A DNA stretch of 64,000 bases from Paenibacillus polymyxa (GTDB lineage: Bacteria > Bacillota > Bacilli > Paenibacillales > Paenibacillaceae): NCBI RefSeq assembly GCF_001719045.1, contig NZ_CP015423.1:1550001-1614000 (forward strand), in the 5' to 3' direction. Below the pieces are notes generated by a model. That model had not been told where the DNA came from, did not search any database, and was given only the letters and a program-made list of their open reading frames with translations. Below are positions 53,686 through 62,671 of the stretch, one piece after another. Made by a program: the position numbers and the translations under genes. How positions within the stretch are numbered: position 1 is the first letter of the stretch; each line of letters starts with the position of its first letter.

Positions 53686-54902
53686 AGTCAGATGAAATGA
53701 GTGGTAACATACCCCAGCTACTGTATGGGCAAGTTGTCGTTGGAAATGACATCATTGAAAAAGGGGTTGTCGTCATTGAGGGGCAGTCCATTGTTTATGC
53801 TGGTTCCGAGGGAAATTTGCCCGCCGATTGGACATCGGTAGTCTTGGCAAATCAGGAAGAAAGTGCAGCGAGAGCGGTAGAAATTGTACGTCTGGAAGGA
53901 GGCTATCTGCTACCAGGCTTTATTGATATTCATGTTCACGGCGGTAACGGTGAGGACTTTATGGACTCCAGTCCAAAGGTGCTGGATACGATCACCTCCT
54001 TTCACGGTTCACAAGGAACGACGGCCATGCTGGCTACCACCATGACCGCGCCCAAGGAACAGATTGACCGAGTATTGAGTGAAGTTCACGCTTATATGGC
54101 ACTACCTATGCCCTATGCTCAGTTGGAGGGCGTACATCTAGAAGGGCCGTTCATAAGTCCGAACTGGCCGGGAGCGCAAAACCCGGAACATATCGTGCCA
54201 CCGAATCTCTCATGGGTGGCAGAATGGGAGCAACGCTATCCAGGCCTTGTTCGCCAGCTCACGCTTGCGCCCGAACGGGAAGGAGCGCTGGAACTGATTG
54301 CATGGCTTTGCAGCCATGGCATTACCGCGGCTCTCGGTCATACAGATGCTACGTATGAAGAGGTTGAACAGGCAGCGACGGCGGGGCTGAACCATGCGGT
54401 GCATGCGTTTAATGCTATGACTCCGCTGCATCATCGCAAGCCGGGAGCCGCCGGAGCCGTACTTGCTGATCCGCGCATTGAAGCAGAAATCATCGCGGAC
54501 GGCATTCATGTGCATCCCGCCGCCATTTCCCTGCTCGCTAGGTTAAAGCAGGATCATAATCTCATTCTCATCACAGATGCCATGTCTGCTGCTGGTCTGG
54601 AAGACGGGAAATATACGCTCGGCGATTTGCCGGTGATCGTGCAGGGCGGTGTAGCACGACTGGAGGATGGGGTCACTTTGGCAGGAAGCACACTAACGAT
54701 GATTGAAGGCTTCCGCTATTTGGTTCAACATGTGGGTATGAGTATTCCCGCGGCATCACAAATGGCCAGCCTGAATCCGGCTCGATCCTTGCACATTGCT
54801 GATCGTACAGGTTCGCTTGAAGCAGGTAAACAAGCAGATATCCTGTTACTGGATGGAGACTTGAAGCTGCAAGGCGTATGGATTAAAGGATTGCGCAAAT
54901 AA
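53682..54902 (+). CDS. nagA: N-acetylglucosamine-6-phosphate deacetylase NagA
   Basis: The 406-residue metal-dependent amidohydrolase has the HVHGGNGEDF motif, HLEGPFISP, GHTDATYEE, the lid HAFNAMTPLHHRKPG and the catalytic Asp in ITDAMSAAG. It removes acetyl from GlcNAc-6-phosphate to feed NagB. The start is TTG 53682, 9 bases after GGGAGG and overlapping the nagB stop; the frame opens at 53607, which would place it deep inside nagB. The operon order rpiR-nagB-nagA supports amino-sugar catabolism. Confidence 0.93.
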   Translation: MKSDEMSGNIPQLLYGQVVVGNDIIEKGVVVIEGQSIVYAGSEGNLPADWTSVVLANQEESAARAVEIVRLEGGYLLPGFIDIHVHGGNGEDFMDSSPKVLDTITSFHGSQGTTAMLATTMTAPKEQIDRVLSEVHAYMALPMPYAQLEGVHLEGPFISPNWPGAQNPEHIVPPNLSWVAEWEQRYPGLVRQLTLAPEREGALELIAWLCSHGITAALGHTDATYEEVEQAATAGLNHAVHAFNAMTPLHHRKPGAAGAVLADPRIEAEIIADGIHVHPAAISLLARLKQDHNLILITDAMSAAGLEDGKYTLGDLPVIVQGGVARLEDGVTLAGSTLTMIEGFRYLVQHVGMSIPAASQMASLNPARSLHIADRTGSLEAGKQADILLLDGDLKLQGVWIKGLRK

Positions 54903-54931
54903 TTCAGTTATAGTTATCATTCCCCAAAACT

Positions 54932-54975
54932 AAAGAGCTATCCACCAGCGTATTCGCTGAGATGGATAGCTCTTT
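54932..54975. terminator. Bidirectional terminator
   Basis: AAAGAGCTATCCA pairs perfectly with TGGATAGCTCTTT. It closes nagA and the convergent lipoprotein gene. Confidence 0.85.
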
Positions 54976-55007
54976 CTTTGGCATTGCACACACTTATAGG
55001 GTTTGAA

Positions 55008-56003
55008 TTAGCGATGATTCATCGGCGCGGGCGTATGATTTTGTGGACGTGTGGGTGCTGTATTTTCCATTGGACGGTTTGTATCAGCCGCCGAGGTCGG
55101 GAATACACGTTCAATCACATCCACCATTTCATTGCTCAAGCCTCTAATCGGATGACCGTTTTGCACACTGTGTGTAAAGTCAGTGGCTTGTTCGACAAAG
55201 TCCGGGTTAGCGGATACATGTACCTGTTCAATCGAAGGTGCAAATTGCTTAACTTTATTCGCGATACGGCTCTTGACTGCATCACTTGGTTCATATGCAG
55301 TTCTTGCTCCCTCGATTGTGGTGTTTCCGTTATCTCCGCGATTGTTGTCCGTCAAGCCACGCAACATACCGTACGAGCCTGTACCCATCGTACCGAATAA
55401 ACCGTCATCACGACGCGCAGGTGTTCCATTCCCGGTAAGTCCATTTCCGGCAACTCCATTGTCTGTCATTCCAGGCGTCGTAGTATCCGTAGTACGGTTT
55501 CCTCTAGTGCCATTAACGCCATTCACACTCGGTACATTACCGTTACGTCCAATACTATTAGCACCTGGAGTACCATCAATACTTGGAGTACCGTCAATAC
55601 TTGGAGCACCGACACCTGTTCCGTTGGCTTGGTCTTTCAAGGAAACGGCTACATAGGCATGTCGTTCACCGACCAGCACTGTCGCAGACTTTACATCCGG
55701 CATCTCAGATATACGTTTGGACAAACTGCGATCGACTTGCAGATTACGGACTGGATGTCCGGTTCGGTTGCCATTTTCATTCAATGACATCCCGTCCATA
55801 CCATTGGACTTAACCCCATAACGATTCACACCATCCATACCATTACGGTTCACACCATCCATATGATGTGTGCTTTGCGCGTTATAGCGTGTACTGTTCG
55901 TACGAACGTTATGATCGCCATTTCCGCACCCGGTCAAAGCAGCCATACTGGCGAGTAAAGCAGCAGAAATCGTAAAACTGATGACCTTCTTAGTTCCTGG
56001 CAT
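55008..56003 (-). CDS. YhcN/YlaJ-type sporulation lipoprotein with long Asn/Gly-rich inserts
   Basis: The 331-residue protein has a lipoprotein signal ending AALTGC, a repetitive Asn/Gly/Met-rich segment (NRNGMDGVNRYG repeated), a YhcN-type domain half (VDRSLSKRISEMPDVKSATVLV), a second low-complexity insert (SIDGTPSIDGTP), and the other half (RIANKVKQFAPSIEQVHVS). YhcN/YlaJ proteins are lipoproteins of the forespore or spore membrane. ATG 56003 has GGAGG 8 bases upstream. The low-complexity inserts are unusually long. Confidence 0.82.
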   Translation of the reverse strand: MPGTKKVISFTISAALLASMAALTGCGNGDHNVRTNSTRYNAQSTHHMDGVNRNGMDGVNRYGVKSNGMDGMSLNENGNRTGHPVRNLQVDRSLSKRISEMPDVKSATVLVGERHAYVAVSLKDQANGTGVGAPSIDGTPSIDGTPGANSIGRNGNVPSVNGVNGTRGNRTTDTTTPGMTDNGVAGNGLTGNGTPARRDDGLFGTMGTGSYGMLRGLTDNNRGDNGNTTIEGARTAYEPSDAVKSRIANKVKQFAPSIEQVHVSANPDFVEQATDFTHSVQNGHPIRGLSNEMVDVIERVFPTSAADTNRPMENTAPTRPQNHTPAPMNHR

Positions 56004-56198
56004 GAACTCATCCTCCATACATTATAAAATGTGTGACGAGATTATCATGCGCTATGAATCATAGGGATATCCTGACTAAAAAATGACTAAAAAAATAAAA
56101 TTTTAATGTAAATATGAAATAGAATTGATGATTTACCACAAGATGGCATGTATAATAAGCTTGAAAAATACTTTATTTTACAAAGGAGGATTTTCAAT

Positions 56199-57776
56199 TT
56201 GAAAAAGATCACTGTTTTGATGCTCATTTTTATGTTATCCGTTACTCTTGTACCCGTCGGCGCTTTTGCAGGCTCCACTACCCCCCAACCCCCGAAAGAT
56301 CCCGCCGGAAGCTGGGCAGAAGGCCCACCACCTAATCGCGTTGATCCTGCCAAACCTGCATTATTATTCGTACATGGTTTGAACAGTAGCGCTGAAGTCT
56401 GGACCAAAAATAATAACGACATGCTTCATCGCGCACGTGACGCCGGATACCAGACGGCCACCATTAATCTGTACGATACAAATGGTACATCCCAGGATAT
56501 GTGGGACAATGGTAAGCTTTTAGCCGACAAAATCAAGGTCATCAGTAATCACTTTGGAAAAAAGCTCATTGTCATCGCCCACAGCAAAGGTGGAGTGGAT
56601 ACTCAAACCGCTCTCGTATATAACGGAGCTGCTCCTTATGTTCAACGTGTCATCACCCTTAGCAGTCCCCATCATGGCTCACAACTTGCAGATCTCGCCT
56701 ACAGCAGCTGGGCCGGATGGCTGGCAGACATCGTCGGCTCACAAAATCCCGGTACCTCCACTTTACAAACATCTTATATGAAGTATTTCCGATCCAAGAC
56801 CGATGCACTCAGCAACGCAACTACAATTCCATTCTTCACGTTTGCTGGTGATAACTGGTCTGACGGCACTGCTTCCTACATACTCGGCGGACTTTACCTC
56901 TCAACCTTTGGTAAAAATGATGGGGTGGTCACAGTCGACAACTCTAAGCTCCCCGGCGGACGTGTAGTTAAAATCGGATCTTGGGATCATGCCAAGGTTC
57001 GTACCGGTTCTTACGTCTTCTCCCTGATCCAACCCTACCTCCAAGCGAACACTCCAGCATTGAATCAGGAAACTGAAGCACTTTCAGCATCTTCCCTGAC
57101 TGCTTCTGCTGTACAATCCACCTATAACGAGATCGATAATTCATACTTTATCCGAGGCGGCGATTATAATGGAAAAGCCTCAGAAACCCTCACTGTTGAA
57201 AATGGTGTCAAATCCATTGATCTGGACTGGATCAGCGATAAACGTGTGAGTAAGCTGGAACTAACCAAGCCTGACGGTACCAGTGAAATTATTAATCTGA
57301 AAGCAGGCTATGATGACGATATTTTCGCTGGTGCCTGGCATCATAACGCCGTCATTCAAAATCCAAAACCGGGCACCTATAAACTGAACGTCACGGTTCC
57401 TGATCAAGGAGCATATCTCCTGATTGCACGTTACCAGGCTGTTCAAGTTCCTGAGCTGAAATACAATCTGAATGCAGTGGGCCCGAAGCTAAACCTGAAA
57501 CCACAGGATGCCCCGGACAGCGTTACACAAGTCACCTACCAAGTTCAATATTATGGTGATCCGCAGCAAGGAGTCACTTCTGCCTCCAAAGGTTTGACGG
57601 TACAGCAAAAAACCGTTAACCCTACCGGACAAATAGAGCTATCCAAAGCGGACAAGCCCGGCATCTATTCTGTAACCTATGAAATTAGCGGCACCACAGA
57701 GGCAGGTTATCCGTACCGGCGCACAGCTGTTCAATCCATCTATATTGATGCTGACGGCAATAAGTATGTTGACTAA
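56199..57776 (+). CDS. Secreted alpha/beta hydrolase (triacylglycerol lipase-like)
   Basis: The 525-residue protein starts at TTG 56199 (9 bases after GGAGG). It has a signal peptide (KKITVLMLIFMLSVTLVPVGAFA), an alpha/beta hydrolase domain with the oxyanion start LLFVHGLN, the nucleophile elbow VIAHSKGG, and SWDHAKV near the end of the domain for the catalytic His, then about 220 residues of beta-sandwich-like repeats (YNLNAVGPKLNL, QVTYQVQYYGDP). It would be secreted and act on lipids or esters outside the cell. The tail may bind the cell wall or substrate. Confidence 0.85.
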   Translation: MKKITVLMLIFMLSVTLVPVGAFAGSTTPQPPKDPAGSWAEGPPPNRVDPAKPALLFVHGLNSSAEVWTKNNNDMLHRARDAGYQTATINLYDTNGTSQDMWDNGKLLADKIKVISNHFGKKLIVIAHSKGGVDTQTALVYNGAAPYVQRVITLSSPHHGSQLADLAYSSWAGWLADIVGSQNPGTSTLQTSYMKYFRSKTDALSNATTIPFFTFAGDNWSDGTASYILGGLYLSTFGKNDGVVTVDNSKLPGGRVVKIGSWDHAKVRTGSYVFSLIQPYLQANTPALNQETEALSASSLTASAVQSTYNEIDNSYFIRGGDYNGKASETLTVENGVKSIDLDWISDKRVSKLELTKPDGTSEIINLKAGYDDDIFAGAWHHNAVIQNPKPGTYKLNVTVPDQGAYLLIARYQAVQVPELKYNLNAVGPKLNLKPQDAPDSVTQVTYQVQYYGDPQQGVTSASKGLTVQQKTVNPTGQIELSKADKPGIYSVTYEISGTTEAGYPYRRTAVQSIYIDADGNKYVD

Positions 57777-57795
57777 ATAAATCTACAACCTAAAA

Positions 57796-57840
57796 AGCCT
57801 GCGAACCCCTACATATATGGGGCGTTTGCAGGCTATTATT
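57796..57840 (+). terminator. Terminator after the lipase gene
   Basis: AGCCTGC/GCAGGCT with an inner CCCC/GGGG stem, followed by ATTATT. Confidence 0.7.
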
Positions 57841-57891
57841 CATTACAAAACTTCTTGATAGTGGTAATACTTTGTAATCCCATTCTTGTGT

Positions 57892-58557
57892 TCAATCGGT
57901 TGTTTGATTCTGATTCCTCAGCTTATGAAGCCAATAGTAGCGGTGTAAATCCATAATAAAATGGAAAAGAACAAATGCCAGCATGGAGTATACACTGATC
58001 AATACTGTGGCAACTAATTGTTGTGTAGCAAATCCGAGGGAAACATTAGCTATCAGATAACCAGCCCCAGTAAATGTGGTGATCGTCACTACAGGCGCTC
58101 TCTTGTTTTTTTCCTTAACTTTTGGTTTCTTCTTATGTTCTGAAGGATCTTTGAATTTCGCCAAATTATATTTTATAAAGGAATACAAGGCGATTCCATA
58201 AAGGGCAAAGGAACCTATAAAATACCATGAAGTATCCAGACCCAACATGCCATAAGCAAACTTTTGTGTCATGATCATGAAGCCTATAGAACAAATCAAA
58301 CCAAATACACCACGGAATAAAATGTAATTCAACTGCAATTTGCGTGGCATGATGACCAGTACTAGAGCCCAAATGTTTATCATAACAATCGGTGGCAACA
58401 GTACATAAACGTAAACTGCAATGTATGGATTTCCCACTAAGGGGATAACCAGAAACAGATCTAACAGTAATAAAACAAGAATGATGACATTGGAACGAAT
58501 ACTGTTGACTGGGTACATCTTCATACTTTTCTCAAAAGAAGCCCTGTTATCACTCAT
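57892..58557 (-). CDS. Hypothetical membrane protein next to split sigma genes
   Basis: The 221-residue protein has about six membrane helices (for example VIILVLLLLDLFLVIPLV, VYVLLPPIVMINIWALVL and LIANVSLGFATQQLVATV) and a charged middle loop (HKKKPKVKEKNKR). The start lies 54 bases downstream of the small sigma-region-2 gene and is probably co-transcribed with it. In Bacillus subtilis a membrane protein (YvrL) regulates sigma-O; this one is longer and not recognisably YvrL, so a similar control role is only a guess. Confidence 0.55.
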   Translation of the reverse strand: MSDNRASFEKSMKMYPVNSIRSNVIILVLLLLDLFLVIPLVGNPYIAVYVYVLLPPIVMINIWALVLVIMPRKLQLNYILFRGVFGLICSIGFMIMTQKFAYGMLGLDTSWYFIGSFALYGIALYSFIKYNLAKFKDPSEHKKKPKVKEKNKRAPVVTITTFTGAGYLIANVSLGFATQQLVATVLISVYSMLAFVLFHFIMDLHRYYWLHKLRNQNQTTD

Positions 58558-58611
58558 AAACTTATAAGCCCTCCGTTAAATAAGTAAACCTACGGATAAG
58601 GATAGCCAAGG

Positions 58612-58854
58612 CTATATCCATTGTCCACTTTTTACTGTCTTTAACTCTTGTCGCAGTTCTTCTATAAAATCAGTCACAATGCTTTGGACAGCATCTTCAC
58701 GGGACATACGGATATACCGACTGGTCTTTTGAATGTCTTCCTCGAACAATTGAAGTATCCTATACATGGCCTCCTGATCTCCACTTCGTACTAATTTTAG
58801 CAATTGGACGAACTCAGCATCCGAAATAACTCTTTGAGCATTTTCTTTTTCCAT
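58612..58854 (-). CDS. RsoA-like protein (sigma region 2 only)
   Basis: The 80-residue protein reads VRSGDQEAMYRILQLFEEDIQKTSRYI and SREDAVQSIVTDFIEELRQ, which is the region-2-like helical fold of small sigma cofactors such as Bacillus subtilis RsoA (79 residues), also seen in HTH_16-type proteins. It overlaps the upstream region-4 gene by 58 bases, so translation is coupled. RsoA-type proteins bind the -10 region together with the sigma-O subunit. Confidence 0.7.
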   Translation of the reverse strand: MEKENAQRVISDAEFVQLLKLVRSGDQEAMYRILQLFEEDIQKTSRYIRMSREDAVQSIVTDFIEELRQELKTVKSGQWI

Positions 58855-59153
58855 TTATTCACCGCCTGTTGGGATAGCTTTAACTCTTTTGCAATCTGTG
58901 CTTCGGTTTTATCTAGTATGTAAAGGTCAAAGATGATCATTTTTCCGATCTCAGAAGATAGAGAGTTGATAAGCTGTAATGTGTACATATTAGAGTTTGA
59001 AGATTCTGTAAAAGATGGGGCGCTGACGGCTTCGTTCTTTTCCATTACAAATTCATGATTGGTTTGTACCCGAGCACGATACTGGATTCTCCAGGCAATG
59101 CGGTACAGCTTCTTTCGATATTGTTCTACCAATGTTAGCTGAGACTGATCCAT
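58797..59153 (-). CDS. SigO-like protein (sigma region 4)
   Basis: The 118-residue protein has a C-terminal sigma-70 region-4 helix-turn-helix (LYILDKTEAQIAKELKLSQ, then VNKWKKKMLKELFR) and no region 2. It precedes the RsoA-like gene, and the divergent neighbour belongs to the YvrJ family. Gene order and sizes parallel the Bacillus subtilis sigma-O locus (yvrI-yvrHa-yvrJ), in which two separate proteins make one sigma factor. The B. subtilis SigO is longer, so this is a shortened version. Confidence 0.7.
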   Translation of the reverse strand: MDQSQLTLVEQYRKKLYRIAWRIQYRARVQTNHEFVMEKNEAVSAPSFTESSNSNMYTLQLINSLSSEIGKMIIFDLYILDKTEAQIAKELKLSQQAVNKWKKKMLKELFRMLSSSNC

Positions 59154-59339
59154 TGTAAATCACCCTTTCTCTTTGGATTTGACTTTTTCTAATCCTCATA
59201 CTATAGGGTAATTTTCAAACCTATTTTACAACCGAAATCAGAACACTTGTTCTTATTTATTATACTATTTTTACAATCAGTTGTATATGGTTCTTTTAAT
59301 TTACCTTCCTTTATATATGGCTAAAAAGGAGGGAATACA

Positions 59340-59543
59340 TTGCAAATGGATGATGCTCTTTCTCTGGTTACCAACGTAGGCTTTCCGGCTGGACTTTGTT
59401 TTATTTTGTTGCGGCACATCCTGCACACGATGGAGGAAAAGCTGGACAAGCTGGATCTCTCACTTCATGAGCTGATTCAGGTTATCCAAGAATTAAACGA
59501 CACTAACAATTCTTCTTCCAAAAGCAGCAAACCTGACGAGTAA
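59340..59543 (+). CDS. YvrJ family protein
   Basis: The 67-residue protein starts at TTG 59340, 6 bases after GGAGGG. The hydrophobic N-terminal helix (LVTNVGFPAGLCFILLRHIL) and following MEEKLDKLDLSLHELI match the YvrJ family, small single-span membrane proteins. In Bacillus subtilis yvrJ is a sigma-O target next to sigO-rsoA. Here it is divergent from the region-4 gene, sharing a 186-base AT-rich region that may hold a promoter for the split sigma factor. Confidence 0.8.
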   Translation: MQMDDALSLVTNVGFPAGLCFILLRHILHTMEEKLDKLDLSLHELIQVIQELNDTNNSSSKSSKPDE

Positions 59544-59547
59544 CGAA

Positions 59548-59596
59548 CACAAAGAAGCTCCAGACGACGATCATCCGCCGTTGGAGCCTCTTTGTG
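59548..59596. terminator. Bidirectional terminator
   Basis: CACAAAGAAGCTCCA pairs with TGGAGCCTCTTTGTG (one mismatch). It ends yvrJ and the convergent Gld-like operon. Confidence 0.75.
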
Positions 59597-59616
59597 CGTT
59601 AATTTAATTCTAATGA

Positions 59617-60555
59617 TTATTTTCCAGTCTGAGCTTGGTCGTGTCCATTCTGTTCAGCACGGTTCACGTCAGATACTGACAGACCATAAGCCCAGTTACT
59701 TTGTGGCGGTACAATCCATACGGTATCTGGATCATCGTTAAGCGTCCAGCCCTGATAAACCAGCTGGGAATCATCCTTACCCAGCGATATGCTCAGCGTA
59801 AAGCGGTGAACAGGCTTGTTCAGCTCAGAGGCTTTGCGCAAGGCCTGACTGCTGGCCAGGTTTTTGATTTGCTGCGAGAGGGAAGTCGCCGTGTCACTGG
59901 CTACTGACTTTCCGTTCAGCGTCCAAGATGTGGAAGCACTGTCTCCGGTTCCGCTGTTACCGGAGGATTTGAGCATCCATGAAGCATTTTGGCCTTCCCA
60001 CTCTATTCCGCTCAGCTTGGTATCGTCCCAATCGAACGGCGTTGTATCTATAAAATCATCAGCACCCAGCAACAACCCTGAAAGTGTATCGATAGGTACA
60101 GAAGCTATCTCTTTTTTGTCTGATAATACATAAACAGCCTCTCCGGAAGGCAACGTTTCACCGAAGGCAAAGGTACGAACGTCACCCTTCTTGGTCTTAA
60201 TCTCAATCTGATCATTGGTAGCGCTGATCCCATATTTGGCTACATCTTTAGGAGAAGATTCGACCACTTCACCCAACTTTACATTTTGAATCGCCGCTAG
60301 CCAATTGTCTATTGTATATTGGTTTAATGGGTAAGTCCGTGGCTTGCTCATACTCCATTGACCATCATGTTGTTCAAGTTCCACCGACTTGCCGTCCTTT
60401 CCAGTGATCGCGAAAGACGTAATATCCCCTTGCGTAAGCTGAACCAGCTGGCGAGCCGCCGGCGCTTGTTCACGAAAGAAGTTTTGGCTCTTTGCATAGA
60501 TTATACCCGCTCCCAATACAACTAACAGTAGCACTGTGGGTATCCATTTTCTCAT
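59617..60555 (-). CDS. DUF4340 domain protein of Gld-like ABC operon
   Basis: The 312-residue protein has one N-terminal membrane anchor (WIPTVLLLVVLGAGIIYA) and an extracellular region with repeated beta-strand blocks (FAITGKDGKSVELEQHDGQWSMSKP), the DUF4340 pattern. ATG 60555 overlaps the upstream stop (ATGA). DUF4340 genes regularly follow gldG-like genes in Bacillota, so it probably belongs to the exporter complex. The function is unknown. Confidence 0.8.
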   Translation of the reverse strand: MRKWIPTVLLLVVLGAGIIYAKSQNFFREQAPAARQLVQLTQGDITSFAITGKDGKSVELEQHDGQWSMSKPRTYPLNQYTIDNWLAAIQNVKLGEVVESSPKDVAKYGISATNDQIEIKTKKGDVRTFAFGETLPSGEAVYVLSDKKEIASVPIDTLSGLLLGADDFIDTTPFDWDDTKLSGIEWEGQNASWMLKSSGNSGTGDSASTSWTLNGKSVASDTATSLSQQIKNLASSQALRKASELNKPVHRFTLSISLGKDDSQLVYQGWTLNDDPDTVWIVPPQSNWAYGLSVSDVNRAEQNGHDQAQTGK

Positions 60556-61943
60556 GCTCTTCTTCGCCTCCACCATAATAAGATTCCGATGACCGCGAAC
60601 AGCAACGGCAATCCGATGACAGATATGGTCAATATCGTTTTCGCTTGTGCAGGAGTCAAGTAAGCTACCTTATAATCCTGCTCCTGACGAGGACGAATGG
60701 TGAGTCCATCAGAGTGTTCCTGCACATAATTCAGACTGTTCAGCACAAAGTCTCGATTGCCTCCTGTGCTGATCTCAGTGTCGCTTAAGAGGGCGGACGT
60801 TCCGAGAATAACGGCTTTGGGCTTGCCTTCTTTCCCTTCTACCGCATAACCGAGATTCAGCGGCCCCTGCGGGTCCTTGTCATCCTTCTCCGTTTCGTTG
60901 TTCAGCAGTCCTTGGATATTCGTTTCACCATAGCTGGCTGCAGAAGATTTCATCAAAAGCGTCGTCTTCCAATCCTTCTGCTCTCCTGCCTGCAAAGCAA
61001 TAGACAGTGAAAGAACCGGGTACAGATTGGAAGCCGCCAACTTATCGGTGATCGCATGACTGCCGAAGGTAGGAACCGTCCATAGAGGTCCAAGTGTATT
61101 CGTCTGTTCCTGATCCACCACGATGGCATGAGTGTCCTTCACTCCATAATCAGCTGCTAATGCATCAAGGTTTTTCCAATCGGACCCCATGTTCGGGTGA
61201 AAGCCTAGTGCCATAAAAAGCTTTCCTCCATCATTCAGATACGTACGAATACTCTTCAGTTCCGTTGCACTGATATCACGTTCTGGTCCGACAATAGCCA
61301 ATACAGACGTATCTTTGGGCACGCTACCCGCCTGATTAAGCTGAACTTCCTCTGTTTTCACATTATCTTGTGACAGTGAGCTGCTTAATTCAGTCATTTG
61401 GGACAATGGGATTTCCTCATGTCCAGTTAGAAAGACCACTTTCCCTTGACGGGTAGATGATAATCCCAGCAGTCCACTAGTCAGCTTTTCTTCCCCGGTA
61501 AATTGGTATGCCCCTTCACCACTCCCCTGAGCTTGCGTAAATAGACTCCCAATATCTATAACCCGCTTCTTCTCCCCCTGCACCAACACAATAGATGCTG
61601 AAGTAACACCATATTGCTTGGCCAGTAACGGTTCCTGATTCAGATCGTATTGTTCGACCTTGAGCTTGTTGTTACGCTTGGCATATTCATTCAGCATGTC
61701 CGTAACATCCCGGTTCAGCTTCTGATTTTGTGAAGTAGATACGGTAAAAGCAATGAGCCGTACGTCTTCCTTTACACCTTGGATGGTCGTCAACGTTTGG
61801 TCAGACAGCGTATACTGCTTGCCTGCCGTCAGATCCAGTTGAAAGCCACCCAACGACCGCAGAAATAACGTCAATAAAATAAAAATCCCTACAGCAGCAA
61901 TCGATAGTACCACACTATTGGTATGACCCAGCCATTTTTTCAT
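60552..61943 (-). CDS. GldG-like ABC transporter auxiliary protein
   Basis: The 463-residue protein has an N-terminal helix (VVLSIAAVGIFILLTLFLRS), a large extracellular domain with LTAGKQYTLSDQTLTTI and LDLNQEP-like segments, and a C-terminal helix (TILTISVIGLPLLFAVIGILLWWRRR). This is the layout of GldG proteins, the soluble-domain partner of GldF/GldA in gliding bacteria; homologues in non-gliding Bacillota have an unknown role. ATG 61943 has GGAGG 8 bases upstream; the frame opens at 61958. Confidence 0.85.
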   Translation of the reverse strand: MKKWLGHTNSVVLSIAAVGIFILLTLFLRSLGGFQLDLTAGKQYTLSDQTLTTIQGVKEDVRLIAFTVSTSQNQKLNRDVTDMLNEYAKRNNKLKVEQYDLNQEPLLAKQYGVTSASIVLVQGEKKRVIDIGSLFTQAQGSGEGAYQFTGEEKLTSGLLGLSSTRQGKVVFLTGHEEIPLSQMTELSSSLSQDNVKTEEVQLNQAGSVPKDTSVLAIVGPERDISATELKSIRTYLNDGGKLFMALGFHPNMGSDWKNLDALAADYGVKDTHAIVVDQEQTNTLGPLWTVPTFGSHAITDKLAASNLYPVLSLSIALQAGEQKDWKTTLLMKSSAASYGETNIQGLLNNETEKDDKDPQGPLNLGYAVEGKEGKPKAVILGTSALLSDTEISTGGNRDFVLNSLNYVQEHSDGLTIRPRQEQDYKVAYLTPAQAKTILTISVIGLPLLFAVIGILLWWRRRRA

Positions 61944-61948
61944 ATTCA

Positions 61949-62671
61949 TTACCTCCACCGTTTCCGTTCAACCACTTGGATGCTGAACAGCAAAAAGAGC
62001 ACCGCCACCGTCACGTAGTACATCACATCAGCTCCATTCAGCAATCCTTTGGTGAAACTGTCAAACCGTGCGGTTAGTGAAAAAGGTTCCAGCCATTGCT
62101 GCACCGCCGCAGATGCACCCGTCTGTCCACCAAACGAATCCAGCATCCAGAACACAAGTAAAATAATAAAACCGACGACCGACGACATCATCTGATGCTG
62201 TGAAAGCGTCGAAGCGAATAAGCCGATCGCCATCATGGCTGCGCCAAGCATAAATAGACCGATCACAGATGTAAATACCAGTGTCCAATCCAGCGACCCA
62301 TAAAAGGACATCACGACCGGATACGCTAGACTGCACAGCACTAATATGAGCAACATGCCCAGCGACGCCAAAAATTTACCCACGATCATTTCCGTCACAC
62401 TCACAGGGGAGGTAAGCAGCAGTTCATCCGTACCTTGCCTGAATTCCTCCGCAACCAGCCTCATCGTGAGTAATGGGACGACGAACACCAGCATGGACAA
62501 GGTGTCACCGAGTACCAGCCGATAGTCCAGAATGCTAGGCTGATACATAACAAAATTTGTATAAAAAAGTAAACCCGTCAGCAGCATGTACACTGCAAGT
62601 GCAAAATAGGTCGTTGGTGTCCACAGATAGGCTTGCAGCTCTTTTTGACAGACCGCGAACAAACGCCTCAT
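61949..62671 (-). CDS. ABC-2 permease (GldF-like)
   Basis: The 240-residue protein has about six membrane helices (TYFALAVYMLLTGLLFYTNF, LSMLVFVVPLLTMRL, LGAAMMAIGLFASTL) and the EEFRQGTDELLLTSPVS motif, typical of ABC-2 permeases of the GldF type. It overlaps the ATPase stop by four bases (ATGA). It forms the membrane part of the exporter with the ATPase. Confidence 0.88.
   Translation of the reverse strand: MRRLFAVCQKELQAYLWTPTTYFALAVYMLLTGLLFYTNFVMYQPSILDYRLVLGDTLSMLVFVVPLLTMRLVAEEFRQGTDELLLTSPVSVTEMIVGKFLASLGMLLILVLCSLAYPVVMSFYGSLDWTLVFTSVIGLFMLGAAMMAIGLFASTLSQHQMMSSVVGFIILLVFWMLDSFGGQTGASAAVQQWLEPFSLTARFDSFTKGLLNGADVMYYVTVAVLFLLFSIQVVERKRWR

Noticed and set aside
55560..55860. CRISPR-like or intergenic repeat array
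   Set aside because: The repeats are codon repeats inside the lipoprotein gene (SIDGTP and MDGVNR units), not palindromic repeats with unique spacers.
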